From contig CAYLZW010000060.1 of NCBI GenBank assembly GCA_964388085.1, forward strand, positions 1 through 24,665: DNA of 24,665 nt, written 5' to 3'. Positions 1 to 6,264 of this stretch are shown piece by piece. A program made the position numbers and the translations under genes. Positions within the stretch are counted from its first letter, which is position 1, and every line of letters begins with the position of its first letter. Under the pieces are notes generated by a model. That model worked only from the letters and a program-made list of their open reading frames with translations. It was not told the origin of the DNA and did no database searches. Source of the DNA: CAYLZW01 sp964388085 (GTDB lineage Bacteria; Myxococcota; UBA727; CAYLZW01).

Positions 1-2
1 TC

Positions 3-986
3 ACCTCCTACAAGCTGTTCATGGCCTATCCGGGCGTGCTCTACGTCGACGACGGCACGCTGTATCGCGCCTTTCGCCAGGCCGGTGACAACGGCACGCG
101 CATCTGCATGCACGCCGAGAACGGCATCGTCATCGACGAGATCATCAAGCAGGCCATCAAGGACGGCAAGACCGACCCCGTCTGGCACGCCAAGACGCGG
201 CCGACGCGCATGGAGGCGGAGGGCGTGCACCGCGCCATCGCCATCGCCGAGGTCGCCGACGTGCCGCTCTACATCGTGCACCTCTCCTGCGCCGACGCGC
301 TCGAGGAGGTCAAGCGCGCGCGCAGCCGTGGCGTCGACGTCATCGCCGAGACCTGCCCGCAGTATCTCTTCCTCGATCAGAGCTACTACGAGAAGGAGGG
401 CTTCGAGGGCGCCAAGTGGGTGATGACGCCGGCGCTGCGCGAGAAGTGGAACCAGGACGTGCTCTGGCAGGGGCTCAAGTACCGCCACCTCGAGACGATC
501 GCCACCGATCACTGCCCCTTCTGCATGAACGAGAACGAGCAGAGCCCGGCGCGCAAGGGCAAGGAGCTCGGGCGCGACTCGTTCACCAAGATCCCGAACG
601 GCGCGCCCGGCGTCGAGAACCGCATGAGCCTCATCTTCACCGGCGGCGTCGTGCACAAGCGCATCAGCTTGAACCGCTTCGTGGAGCTGACCTCGACGGC
701 GGCGGCCAAGGCCTTCGGCCTGTTCCCGAAGAAGGGCACCATCGCGGTGGGCTCCGACGCGGACATCGTGATCTTCGATCCCGAGCGCAAGGAGACCATC
801 AGCATCGACAACCCGTGCACGCACCACATGAACGTCGACTACTCGGCGTACGAGGGCTTCGAGATCACGGGCTTCTCGGAGACCGTGCTCTCGCGCGGGC
901 GCGTCGTCATCGAGAAGGGCGAGCAGAAGCTCGAGAAGGGCGGCCAGTTCGTGAAGCGGGCGCTGACCGGCTCCCTGCTGCGCTAG
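3..986 (+). CDS. hydA: dihydropyrimidinase / D-hydantoinase, 3' part (5' end outside window)
   Basis: This cyclic-amidohydrolase enzyme opens 5,6-dihydrouracil or dihydrothymine to the N-carbamoyl-beta-amino acid, the second step of reductive pyrimidine catabolism, in the cytosol. The reading frame is open to the left edge. Visible in order: YKLFMAY at the very start, whose Lys matches the carboxylated metal-bridging lysine of the family and whose Tyr is the substrate-site Tyr; MHAENG and VHLSCA (metal His residues); ATDHCPF (metal Asp); and FTKIPNGAPGVENR, the substrate-binding stretch typical of hydantoinases. The C-terminal GTIAVGSDADIVIFDP is the usual small beta-domain motif. About the first third of the protein is missing. 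The partner dehydrogenase genes preT/preA lie 16 kb downstream on the same strand. Whether the true substrate is a dihydropyrimidine or another hydantoin cannot be settled from sequence, but preTA nearby favours the former. Confidence 0.93.
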   Translation, partial: TSYKLFMAYPGVLYVDDGTLYRAFRQAGDNGTRICMHAENGIVIDEIIKQAIKDGKTDPVWHAKTRPTRMEAEGVHRAIAIAEVADVPLYIVHLSCADALEEVKRARSRGVDVIAETCPQYLFLDQSYYEKEGFEGAKWVMTPALREKWNQDVLWQGLKYRHLETIATDHCPFCMNENEQSPARKGKELGRDSFTKIPNGAPGVENRMSLIFTGGVVHKRISLNRFVELTSTAAAKAFGLFPKKGTIAVGSDADIVIFDPERKETISIDNPCTHHMNVDYSAYEGFEITGFSETVLSRGRVVIEKGEQKLEKGGQFVKRALTGSLLR

Positions 987-996
987 CCGCGCGGCA

Positions 997-1016
997 GAGG
1001 CGGCAGCGCCCGCCTC
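997..1016. terminator. hairpin between convergent genes
   Basis: A 7-bp perfect stem, GAGGCGG pairing with CCGCCTC, with a 6-nt loop, lies 10 nt after the dihydropyrimidinase stop and 4 nt from the stop of the convergent MopE-like gene. It has no T-tract. Its position suggests a shared transcription end, which is an inference. Confidence 0.4.
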
Positions 1017-1020
1017 GGCG

Positions 1021-1443
1021 TCAGGTGCCGAGCCCTGCGTCGTCGCCGCCGTCGCCGTCGCCGCCGTCGCCGACGCCGCCGTCGCCCAGGCTCGCGATGC
1101 CGTCCTCGCCGTCGCAGTTCTGGTCAACGCCGTCACCGAGCTCGTCGTCGGCGCCGGGGTTGATGTTCTCGTCCGCGTCGTCGCAGTCCTGGCCGTAGCC
1201 ACAGAAGGAGGTGCCGTAGCCGTCGCCGTCGCGATCCTCGTCGTCGTCACAGGGTGGGATGCCGTAGCAGGCCATCAAGGTGAGCGCGATGGTGCCGCCG
1301 CCGGCGATGCCGAGCACGCCGCGCGCGAGGCGCGACAGGAAAGGGGGGGAGGTCGCCGGCACGCGCGCGTCGCAGTGCGGGCAGAGAGCGGCAGCGGCAG
1401 GGATGAACCCCGCGCAGGAAGAACAGGTCGGCAGCATCGTCAT
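1021..1443 (-). CDS. small membrane protein: zinc ribbon, TM segment, MopE-like Asp/Cys motif
   Basis: A 140-residue protein of unknown function. The start at 1443 is chosen because a strong GGAGGAG lies 5 nt upstream; the longer frame to 1518 has no such site. In order: CSSC (7-10) and CPHC (21-24), a zinc-ribbon pair; a hydrophobic stretch about 38-60 ending in LMACYG; an acidic region with DRDGDGYG, QDCDDADENINPGADD and DGVDQNCDGEDG, which matches the calcium/copper-type 'putative metal-binding motif' seen in MopE-like proteins of Myxococcota; and a Gly/Asp tail. LMAC resembles a lipobox but sits too far from the N-terminus for a normal lipoprotein signal. The simplest topology is a cytosolic ribbon, one TM helix and an external acidic domain. 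A candidate sigma-54 promoter lies upstream. Confidence 0.75.
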   Translation of the reverse strand: MTMLPTCSSCAGFIPAAAALCPHCDARVPATSPPFLSRLARGVLGIAGGGTIALTLMACYGIPPCDDDEDRDGDGYGTSFCGYGQDCDDADENINPGADDELGDGVDQNCDGEDGIASLGDGGVGDGGDGDGGDDAGLGT

Positions 1444-1448
1444 GTCAT

Positions 1449-1455
1449 CTCCTCC
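1449..1455 (-). promoter_or_regulatory. ribosome binding site GGAGGAG deciding the 1443 start
   Basis: The minus strand reads GGAGGAG, then ATGAC, then ATG. This near-perfect anti-SD match with 5-nt spacing fixes the start of the zinc-ribbon/MopE-like gene and rules out the 25-codon-longer frame. Confidence 0.75.
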
Positions 1456-1502
1456 GGTGTCGAATGGCGGCTCACGGATCGTCTCCGCGGCGGAGGCAAT
1501 AC

Positions 1503-1517
1503 GCAAGCCATGGGCCA
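1503..1517 (-). promoter_or_regulatory. candidate sigma-54 (-24/-12) promoter
   Basis: The minus strand reads TGGCCCATGGCTTGC. GG and GC are separated by exactly 10 nt, with TGGC and TTGC cores as in the sigma-54 consensus. It lies about 60 nt upstream of the zinc-ribbon/MopE-like start, a normal distance. About one such TGGC-N7-TTGC match per window of this size and GC is expected by chance, so this is a candidate only. Confidence 0.4.
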
Positions 1518-1760
1518 ACGCGAACAGCAGCTCCGCGCCGCAGGGGAGGCGCCTTTAGCGGCGGCTGCGAGGTCGAGATCGCGGCAGCGGTGTCATATGC
1601 GGACGGCGCTGCCGTGCCCGGCGACGTCTGTCGGGAGCGCTGGCGCGCGCGGCTCGAAAGAGGAGCGCCCGCGGGCGGCTGGCAGAGTGCTTGCTTTGAC
1701 GGCGCTGTCGTTCGTCGTCCTCTCGTCGAGCGGTGCGGACGGACAGGGGAGAAGAAGCCA

Positions 1761-3050
1761 ATGGTGAGACGACGCCTCGAGGTCCTGCCCGACGACTATT
1801 TCCCCGCCTACGTCGTGTGGGAGCTCACGCTGCGCTGCGATCAACCGTGTGCTCACTGCGGCTCGCGCGCGGGCAGCGAGCGTCCCGACGAGCTGAGCAC
1901 GGCGGAGGCGCTCGCGGTCGTCTCCCAGCTCGCGGCGCTGCGCGCGCAGGAGGTCGTGCTCATCGGCGGCGAAGCGTACCTCTACGACGGCTTTCTCGAC
2001 GTCATTCGCGCGCTGCGCGACGCGGGCATTCGTCCCACCATGACCACCGGCGGCCGCGGCATCAGCGCCGAGCTCGCGCGCGCGATGAAGGAGGCGGGGC
2101 TGCACTCGGTGTCGGTGTCCGTCGACGGCACCGAGCTCGAGCACAACCGCATCCGCAAGGCGCCCGGCAGCTTCGAGAGCGCGCTCGCGGCGCTGACCCA
2201 TTTGCGCGCGGCCGGGCTCACGGTGGCCGCGAACACCAACGTGAACCGCGTGAACGCGCCCGTGCTCGAGGATCTCTACGAGGTGCTCAAGGACAAAGGC
2301 ATTCGCGCCTGGCAGGTGCAGATCACCGTCCCCCTCGGGCGCGCCGCGGACCGCCCGCAGATGCTGCTGCAGCCCTACGACCTGCTCGACGTCGTGCCGC
2401 GCATCGCGAAGCTCAAGGAGCGCGCGTTCGCGGACGGCGTTCGCCTCATGCCGGGCAACAACCTCGGCTACTTCGGCCCCGAGGAGGCGCTGCTGCGCTC
2501 GCCGAAGCGCGGCGGCGGCGATCACTGGCAAGGGTGCCAGGCGGGCAAGCGCGTGCTCGGCATCGAGTCGAACGGCGCCGTCAAGGGATGCCCCTCGCTG
2601 CAGAGCCACGCCTATGTCGGCGGCTCGCTCAAGAGCCGCTCGCTCGAGGACATCTGGCAGCACGCGCCGGAGCTCGCCTTCGCGCGCGCGCGCACGCCGA
2701 GCGAGCTGTGGGGGTATTGCGCCGAGTGTCCCTTCGCCGAGACGTGCCTCGGCGGCTGCACGTTTACCGCGCACGCGCTGTTCGGCCGTCCGGGCAACAA
2801 CCCCTATTGTCACTTTCGCGCCCGGCAGCTCGCCAAGCGCGGCGAGCGAGAGCGCATCGTGCCGACGCAGGCGGCCGAGGGCTTGCCCTTCGATCACGGC
2901 CTGTTCGAGATCGAGATCGAGCCGCTCGACGCCGAGGAGGTCGCGCGCTCGCTCCCGCCGGAGGGGCTCGTCGCCATCACGCGCAAGCCGAAGCGCACGC
3001 CGGCGGAGGCGTATCGGGCGCTGCGCGAGAGGCTGGGACGTCCCGTGTGA
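1761..3050 (+). CDS. radical SAM protein with C-terminal SPASM-type cluster region
   Basis: A 429-residue radical SAM enzyme. The start at 1761 has GGGGAGAAGAAGCC just upstream, and the conserved core begins 20 residues in. C26-x3-C30-x2-C33 (LRCDQPCAHCGS) binds the SAM-cleaving [4Fe-4S] cluster; IGGEAYL is the GGE motif and SVSVDG the following core strand. The C-terminal part has GCQAGKRVLGIESNGAVKGCPSL and then CAECPFAETCLGGC with a further Cys at NPYCHF, the arrangement of SPASM auxiliary Fe-S sites as in peptide maturases and anaerobic sulfatase activators. The last 60 residues are extra and unassigned. The substrate is unknown: no RiPP precursor, sulfatase or PQQ-type gene is adjacent. 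The next gene codes for a C39-like peptidase, but 165 nt containing hairpins and a promoter candidate separate them, so they need not act together. Confidence 0.88.
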   Translation: MVRRRLEVLPDDYFPAYVVWELTLRCDQPCAHCGSRAGSERPDELSTAEALAVVSQLAALRAQEVVLIGGEAYLYDGFLDVIRALRDAGIRPTMTTGGRGISAELARAMKEAGLHSVSVSVDGTELEHNRIRKAPGSFESALAALTHLRAAGLTVAANTNVNRVNAPVLEDLYEVLKDKGIRAWQVQITVPLGRAADRPQMLLQPYDLLDVVPRIAKLKERAFADGVRLMPGNNLGYFGPEEALLRSPKRGGGDHWQGCQAGKRVLGIESNGAVKGCPSLQSHAYVGGSLKSRSLEDIWQHAPELAFARARTPSELWGYCAECPFAETCLGGCTFTAHALFGRPGNNPYCHFRARQLAKRGERERIVPTQAAEGLPFDHGLFEIEIEPLDAEEVARSLPPEGLVAITRKPKRTPAEAYRALRERLGRPV

Positions 3051-3065
3051 CCGTCCCGCGGGACG
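3036..3065. terminator. nested GGGAC/GTCCC palindromes at the end of the radical SAM gene
   Basis: GGGACGTCCC (3036-3045) ends inside the gene, 5 nt before its end. CGTCCCGCGGGACG (3052-3065), a perfect 14-bp palindrome, begins just after the stop. The two share arms, so alternative pairings are possible. No T-tract follows. A terminator or an operator for the next gene would both fit. Confidence 0.4.
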
Positions 3066-3146
3066 TTGCACCGCGCGACGCGTCTGGCCGGGCGTCCTCG
3101 TCGTCCAACACATTGAATGTCAGGGGCTTGCGCGTGCGTGCACGGC

Positions 3147-3161
3147 TGGCAGGGGCCTTGC
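3147..3161 (+). promoter_or_regulatory. candidate sigma-54 (-24/-12) promoter of the C39-like gene
   Basis: The sequence TGGCAGGGGCCTTGC has TGGCA and TTGC cores and exactly 10 nt between GG and GC, as the sigma-54 consensus requires. A start site about 12 nt downstream of GC would leave a 5' UTR of roughly 40 nt containing the AGGAGG at 3203-3208. The window also encodes a sigma-54 activator (8392-9804), which makes regulation by that protein worth testing but does not show it. Confidence 0.5.
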
Positions 3162-3202
3162 GTTGGGAGCAGCCAGCACAGGCTTCCCCCCGCGCTCACA
3201 CC

Positions 3203-3208
3203 AGGAGG
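3203..3208 (+). promoter_or_regulatory. ribosome binding site AGGAGG deciding the 3216 start
   Basis: A perfect AGGAGG with 7-nt spacing to ATG at 3216. The frame extends upstream to 3117 without a better site, so 3216 is taken as the start. Confidence 0.8.
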
Positions 3209-3215
3209 ACCCGCC

Positions 3216-4370
3216 ATGACCACCGTCTCGTCGAAGCTCAACCCCCGCACGCTTAGCCGCCCCATCCAGTGCTTCGAGAACCTGAACGAGCGAGCCGACG
3301 TCGCCGGGGCGAAGCTGGGCAGCCGGGTGCAGGACAAGATGATCACGACGGCGCTGCGTTCGCATCTGCCGGCCATGCGGGCCGGGGCGGCGGCGAACGA
3401 GCTGAGCGCGAGCCTCGGCGTCTCGGCACAGCGGTCCGCGAGCCGCGCGCTCCAGCGTGGGCTCGACGGGGTCGCCGCTGCCGAGCGGGCGAAGAAGATC
3501 AAGGAGGCTCTCCAGCCGGAGCCGAAGGTCCACGTCGTCGTTCCCGGTGACACCTTGAGCGCCATCGCGGCGAGCAACGGCGTGACGCTGCCCGAGCTGC
3601 TCGCGGTGAACCCGCAGATTGAGAACCCGGACGTCATTCATGTTGGTGAGACCATCAACCTCCCCGCGAGCGCGAGCGAGGCGCCGGCGAACGAGGTGCC
3701 GGCCAGCGACGGGCCGGCGGACGCGACCTCCGCGACGCCGTCCTCCGACGCGCTGCCCTCGAGCACGGCGGAGGCGGACGCGTTCCACATCACGCAGTTC
3801 GTGGATCCGAAGTACAACCCGACCGGGCCGAGCTTCAGCTCGAACTGTGGCCCGGCGTCGCTCGCCATGACGCTCGACACGCTCGGCAAGCTGCCGCCCG
3901 GCCTCACCCCCGAGCAGAGCGTCGATTACGCGCGCGCGCTCATGCGGCCGGACCTGCAGCCGACGAGCTACGTGACCGCGTCCGACGGGCAGCGCGTGCC
4001 GCAGCTCAATATCGACGGCGAGTACTCGAACACCGGCCAGATCGAGACCGCGACCCGCTCGCTCGGCATCCCGAGTGAGAACCAGAGCGGCTGGGACGCG
4101 CTCGACGCATCGCTGGCGGCCGGCAAGCCGGTCATCGCCAACGGCACCATCAATGACCATTGGCGCAGCCAGTTCCCGCAGGGTCAGGGCCGCTACGGCT
4201 CGGGCGACGTCGACCACTTCAACACCATCCTCGGCAAGACGCCGGACGGCAAGTACATCGTGAGCGATCCGATGTTCACGGGCGGCCCGGTGGAGATGAC
4301 GCGCGAGCAGCTCGCCGTGTTCTTCGGACCGAACTACGGCGGCGTGCCGAGCTTCATGGCGCTCGGCTGA
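3216..4370 (+). CDS. LysM domain protein with C39-like cysteine peptidase domain
   Basis: A 384-residue protein with a peptidoglycan-binding module and a papain-fold peptidase. Residues 1-100 are Ala/Arg-rich, probably helical and unassigned; there is no clear signal peptide. A LysM domain spans about 105-151 (VVPGDTLSAIAASNGVTLPE, ending in IHVGETINLP). An Ala/Ser/Pro-rich linker runs to about 190. The C-terminal domain resembles the Peptidase_C39_2 family: C211 in SSNCGPASLAM, H334 in DVDHFNTILG and D351 in YIVSDPMF form the likely Cys-His-Asp triad. The role is probably cleavage of cell-wall cross-links or another envelope peptide. It is followed at 4547 on the same strand by an amidase fusion, but hairpins separate them. 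The missing signal peptide leaves the export route open; release by lysis or non-classical secretion is possible. Confidence 0.8.
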   Translation: MTTVSSKLNPRTLSRPIQCFENLNERADVAGAKLGSRVQDKMITTALRSHLPAMRAGAAANELSASLGVSAQRSASRALQRGLDGVAAAERAKKIKEALQPEPKVHVVVPGDTLSAIAASNGVTLPELLAVNPQIENPDVIHVGETINLPASASEAPANEVPASDGPADATSATPSSDALPSSTAEADAFHITQFVDPKYNPTGPSFSSNCGPASLAMTLDTLGKLPPGLTPEQSVDYARALMRPDLQPTSYVTASDGQRVPQLNIDGEYSNTGQIETATRSLGIPSENQSGWDALDASLAAGKPVIANGTINDHWRSQFPQGQGRYGSGDVDHFNTILGKTPDGKYIVSDPMFTGGPVEMTREQLAVFFGPNYGGVPSFMALG

Positions 4371-4411
4371 GCCGGCTGCGCGCCCACAGCGACGACGCTG
4401 ACAACCCCTGA

Positions 4412-4443
4412 GCACGAGGCGTCCGCTGTCGGGCGCCTCGTGT
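4412..4443 (+). terminator. strong hairpin after the C39-like gene
   Basis: CACGAGGCGTCC (4413-4424) pairs with GGGCGCCTCGTG (4431-4442) around a 6-nt loop, a 12-bp stem with one G-T pair. It starts about 42 nt after the stop codon. No T-tract follows, as is common for hairpins in very GC-rich genomes. Confidence 0.5.
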
Positions 4444-4452
4444 GCCTCCAAG

Positions 4453-4496
4453 CCCTCTGCGCTCGGAGGGGTCCGGCGACCGTAGCGCGGTCGCCG
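4453..4496. other. two further hairpins in the amidase leader
   Basis: CCCTC (4453-4457) pairs with GAGGG (4466-4470). CGGCGACCG (4474-4482) pairs perfectly with CGGTCGCCG (4488-4496) around a 5-nt loop. Together with 4412-4443 they form three stem-loops in a row, ending about 50 nt before the amidase start. They may be part of the terminator or a structured 5' leader. Confidence 0.4.
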
Positions 4497-4546
4497 CCGC
4501 CCTGGCTCGAGCGCGATCCGTGTCTGCCACCCGAGGAGTAAACGCA

Positions 4547-6157
4547 ATGAAGCGTGTGGGTTCCGTGTCCCTCCGCCGGTCGCGCGTCGCGACCTTTGTC
4601 TCTTTGTCTCTCATCGGCTGCGTGAGCGCTCTCGCGCCCTCGGCCTGTACGAGCTCCGTCGCCGACGACGCCGCGCCGAAGGGACCGCTCGCGAGCGCCT
4701 TCGCCGAGGCCAGCGCCGAGACGGGCGTGCCCGAGCGCCTGCTGCTCGCGGTCGGCTACGTCGAGAGCCGTTGGCACACGCCGGACGCGGTCGTCACGCG
4801 CGCGGGCCACGGTGACCGGGGCACGCGCGGCCTCATGGGCGTGCTCGATCGCGCGGACGCTCCCTGGCTCAGCGACGAGGCGGCGAAGCTCGACGTCAGC
4901 GTCGATCACGCGGCCTCGGACGCCGCGACCAACGTCCGGGTCGCGGCCGCTGTGCTGCGAACGCTCGCGCTCGAGGAGCTCGGCGCCGTGCCGTCGTCGC
5001 TGAGCGCCTGGCGCAACGTGCTCGCGCGCTACGGCGCCGAGAACGATCCGGTGGCCGGGCACGCCTACGCCGACGAGGTGCTGCGCATCGTGAGCGACGG
5101 AGTCGTCGCCGAGGCCGAGGGCGGAGAGCTCTTGCGCGTCGCCGGCGACGGCGGGGGCGTCTTCGCGCCGAACCACGTCGAGCAGGGCCTCGATTATCCG
5201 GGCGTCACCTGGCTGCCCGCGCGCGAGGGGCACTTCACCTACGGCCGCACCTCGCCCATTACGCACATCATCATTCACACCACGCAGGGCAGCTACCAGA
5301 GCACGCTCAGCTGGTTCCGCTCCGCGTACAACCCGTACCTCACGAGCACCCACTACGTCATTCGCTCGTGGGACGGTGACATTACGCAGATGGTCCGCGA
5401 GTGGAACACCGGCCACCACATCGGCGGCTGGAACCCGTTCACCATCGGCATCGAGCACGAGGGCTTCATCGAGGAGGGCTACCGCTGGTTCACCGACGCG
5501 ATGTACCGCTCGAGCGCCGCGCTCGTCCGTCACCTCTGCCTCAAGTACGGCATCCCCATGGACCGGGCTCATATCCTCGGCCACGTCGAGGTGCCGGGCG
5601 CCTCGCACACCGATCCCGGCGTCTATTGGGACTGGGACTACTACATGGCGCTCGTGCGCGATCCGAACAGCACGCCGCCCGAGACAAGCGACGACTGCGA
5701 CGGGCTCGATTACGCGGGCGAGTGTAACGGCGACACGCTACGCTACTGCGAGAACCATCAGCTCGTCAGCGTCGACTGCGCGGCGCGCGGCCAGGTGTGC
5801 GCGTACGAGAGCGACGCCATCGGCAACAACTGCGTCGAGGCGCCGAGCGACCCCTGCGAGGGGCTCGACTACGCCGGCGAGTGCAGCGGCGAGGTGCTGC
5901 GCTATTGCGACAATGGCCAGCTCATCCAGGTGAGCTGCGCAGCGCGTGAGCAGGTCTGCGGCTATCAGAGCGACGCCATCGGCTACAACTGCCTCGAGCG
6001 CCCGACCGATCCCTGCCAGGGGCTCGACTACGCCGGCGAGTGCCGCGGCCAGACGCTGCGCTGGTGTGAAGAGGGCCAGCTGCGCAGCGTCGACTGCGCC
6101 GCGCGCGACCAGACCTGCGGCTGGCAGAGCAACGCCATCGGCAACAACTGTCTGTGA
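4547..6157 (+). CDS. exported cell-wall hydrolase: lysozyme-like domain, zinc amidase, three Cys-rich repeats
   Basis: A 536-residue protein. The start at 4547 follows GAGGAG and opens a signal sequence with Arg residues, a hydrophobic run and LIGC at 22-25, a good lipobox; ordinary Sec cleavage after ALAPSA is the alternative. Residues 50-180 resemble a lytic-transglycosylase fold (FAEASAETGVPERLLLAVGYVESRW, with E73 as candidate catalytic Glu, then TRGLMG). Residues 225-375 are an N-acetylmuramoyl-L-alanine amidase (Amidase_2/PGRP type), which cuts the MurNAc-Ala bond: H244 (IIIHTT), H346 (GHVEVPG) and D356 (SHTDPG) match the AmpD zinc ligands. From 384 to the end there are three 53-residue repeats with six Cys each, probably disulfide-bonded and wall-binding. 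Two different wall-cutting domains in one chain suggest a bacteriolytic or remodelling enzyme. Transglycosylase activity is less certain than amidase activity because the usual Gln after GLM is Gly. Confidence 0.87.
   Translation: MKRVGSVSLRRSRVATFVSLSLIGCVSALAPSACTSSVADDAAPKGPLASAFAEASAETGVPERLLLAVGYVESRWHTPDAVVTRAGHGDRGTRGLMGVLDRADAPWLSDEAAKLDVSVDHAASDAATNVRVAAAVLRTLALEELGAVPSSLSAWRNVLARYGAENDPVAGHAYADEVLRIVSDGVVAEAEGGELLRVAGDGGGVFAPNHVEQGLDYPGVTWLPAREGHFTYGRTSPITHIIIHTTQGSYQSTLSWFRSAYNPYLTSTHYVIRSWDGDITQMVREWNTGHHIGGWNPFTIGIEHEGFIEEGYRWFTDAMYRSSAALVRHLCLKYGIPMDRAHILGHVEVPGASHTDPGVYWDWDYYMALVRDPNSTPPETSDDCDGLDYAGECNGDTLRYCENHQLVSVDCAARGQVCAYESDAIGNNCVEAPSDPCEGLDYAGECSGEVLRYCDNGQLIQVSCAAREQVCGYQSDAIGYNCLERPTDPCQGLDYAGECRGQTLRWCEEGQLRSVDCAARDQTCGWQSNAIGNNCL
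5696..6154 (+). repeat. three tandem 159-bp (53-aa) Cys-rich repeats inside the amidase gene
   Basis: Units begin at Cys codons 5696, 5855 and 6014, exactly 159 bp apart; the last unit is cut short at the stop. Shared core: C-x-GLDYAGEC, LR(Y/W)C, CAAR, C-x(3)-S(D/N)AIG-x-NC. Six Cys per unit suggest three disulfides. Conservation at both protein and DNA level points to duplication in place. Confidence 0.85.
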
Positions 6158-6176
6158 CGACGAGGTGAGGCGGATG

Positions 6177-6208
6177 AGGCGGCGTCGCTCGGGGGAGCGG
6201 CGCCGCCT
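6177..6208 (+). terminator. 14-bp stem hairpin after the amidase gene
   Basis: AGGCGGCGTCGCTC (6177-6190) pairs with GAGCGGCGCCGCCT (6195-6208), with one T-G pair and a GGGG loop, 19 nt past the amidase stop. There is no T-tract. The location between convergent genes fits a terminator. Confidence 0.55.
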
Positions 6209-6237
6209 GCTCTGTTCCGAACCCTGCAGAGCGCCGC

Positions 6238-6257
6238 CTCTTCGGCCGGCCGAAGAG
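6238..6257 (-). terminator. perfect 20-bp palindrome after the kinase gene
   Basis: CTCTTCGGCCGGCCGAAGAG is fully self-complementary and lies 7 nt beyond the kinase stop codon. It could act as a terminator hairpin for the minus-strand gene or as a binding site for a dimeric protein. Confidence 0.5.
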
Positions 6258-6264
6258 CTCCCGT

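Larger units (their letters stand above)
1444..1760. other. divergent intergenic region
   Basis: This 317-nt stretch separates the divergent MopE-like and radical SAM genes. On the minus strand it holds the RBS (1449-1455) and a candidate -24/-12 promoter (1503-1517). On the plus strand GGGGAGAAGAAGCC precedes the 1761 start, and TTGACG at 1696-1701 could be a -35 but has no convincing -10 partner. Open frames through here look like GC-driven shadows. Confidence 0.6.

Noticed and set aside
3120..5608. Long minus-strand frames opposite the C39-like and amidase genes
   Set aside because: The opposite strand has perfect SD sites and catalytic motifs. These frames are low-complexity Arg/Ala/Gly/Val.
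5696..6154. CRISPR-like regular repeats
   Set aside because: The 159-bp periodicity is in-frame coding duplication with six conserved Cys per unit, without spacers.
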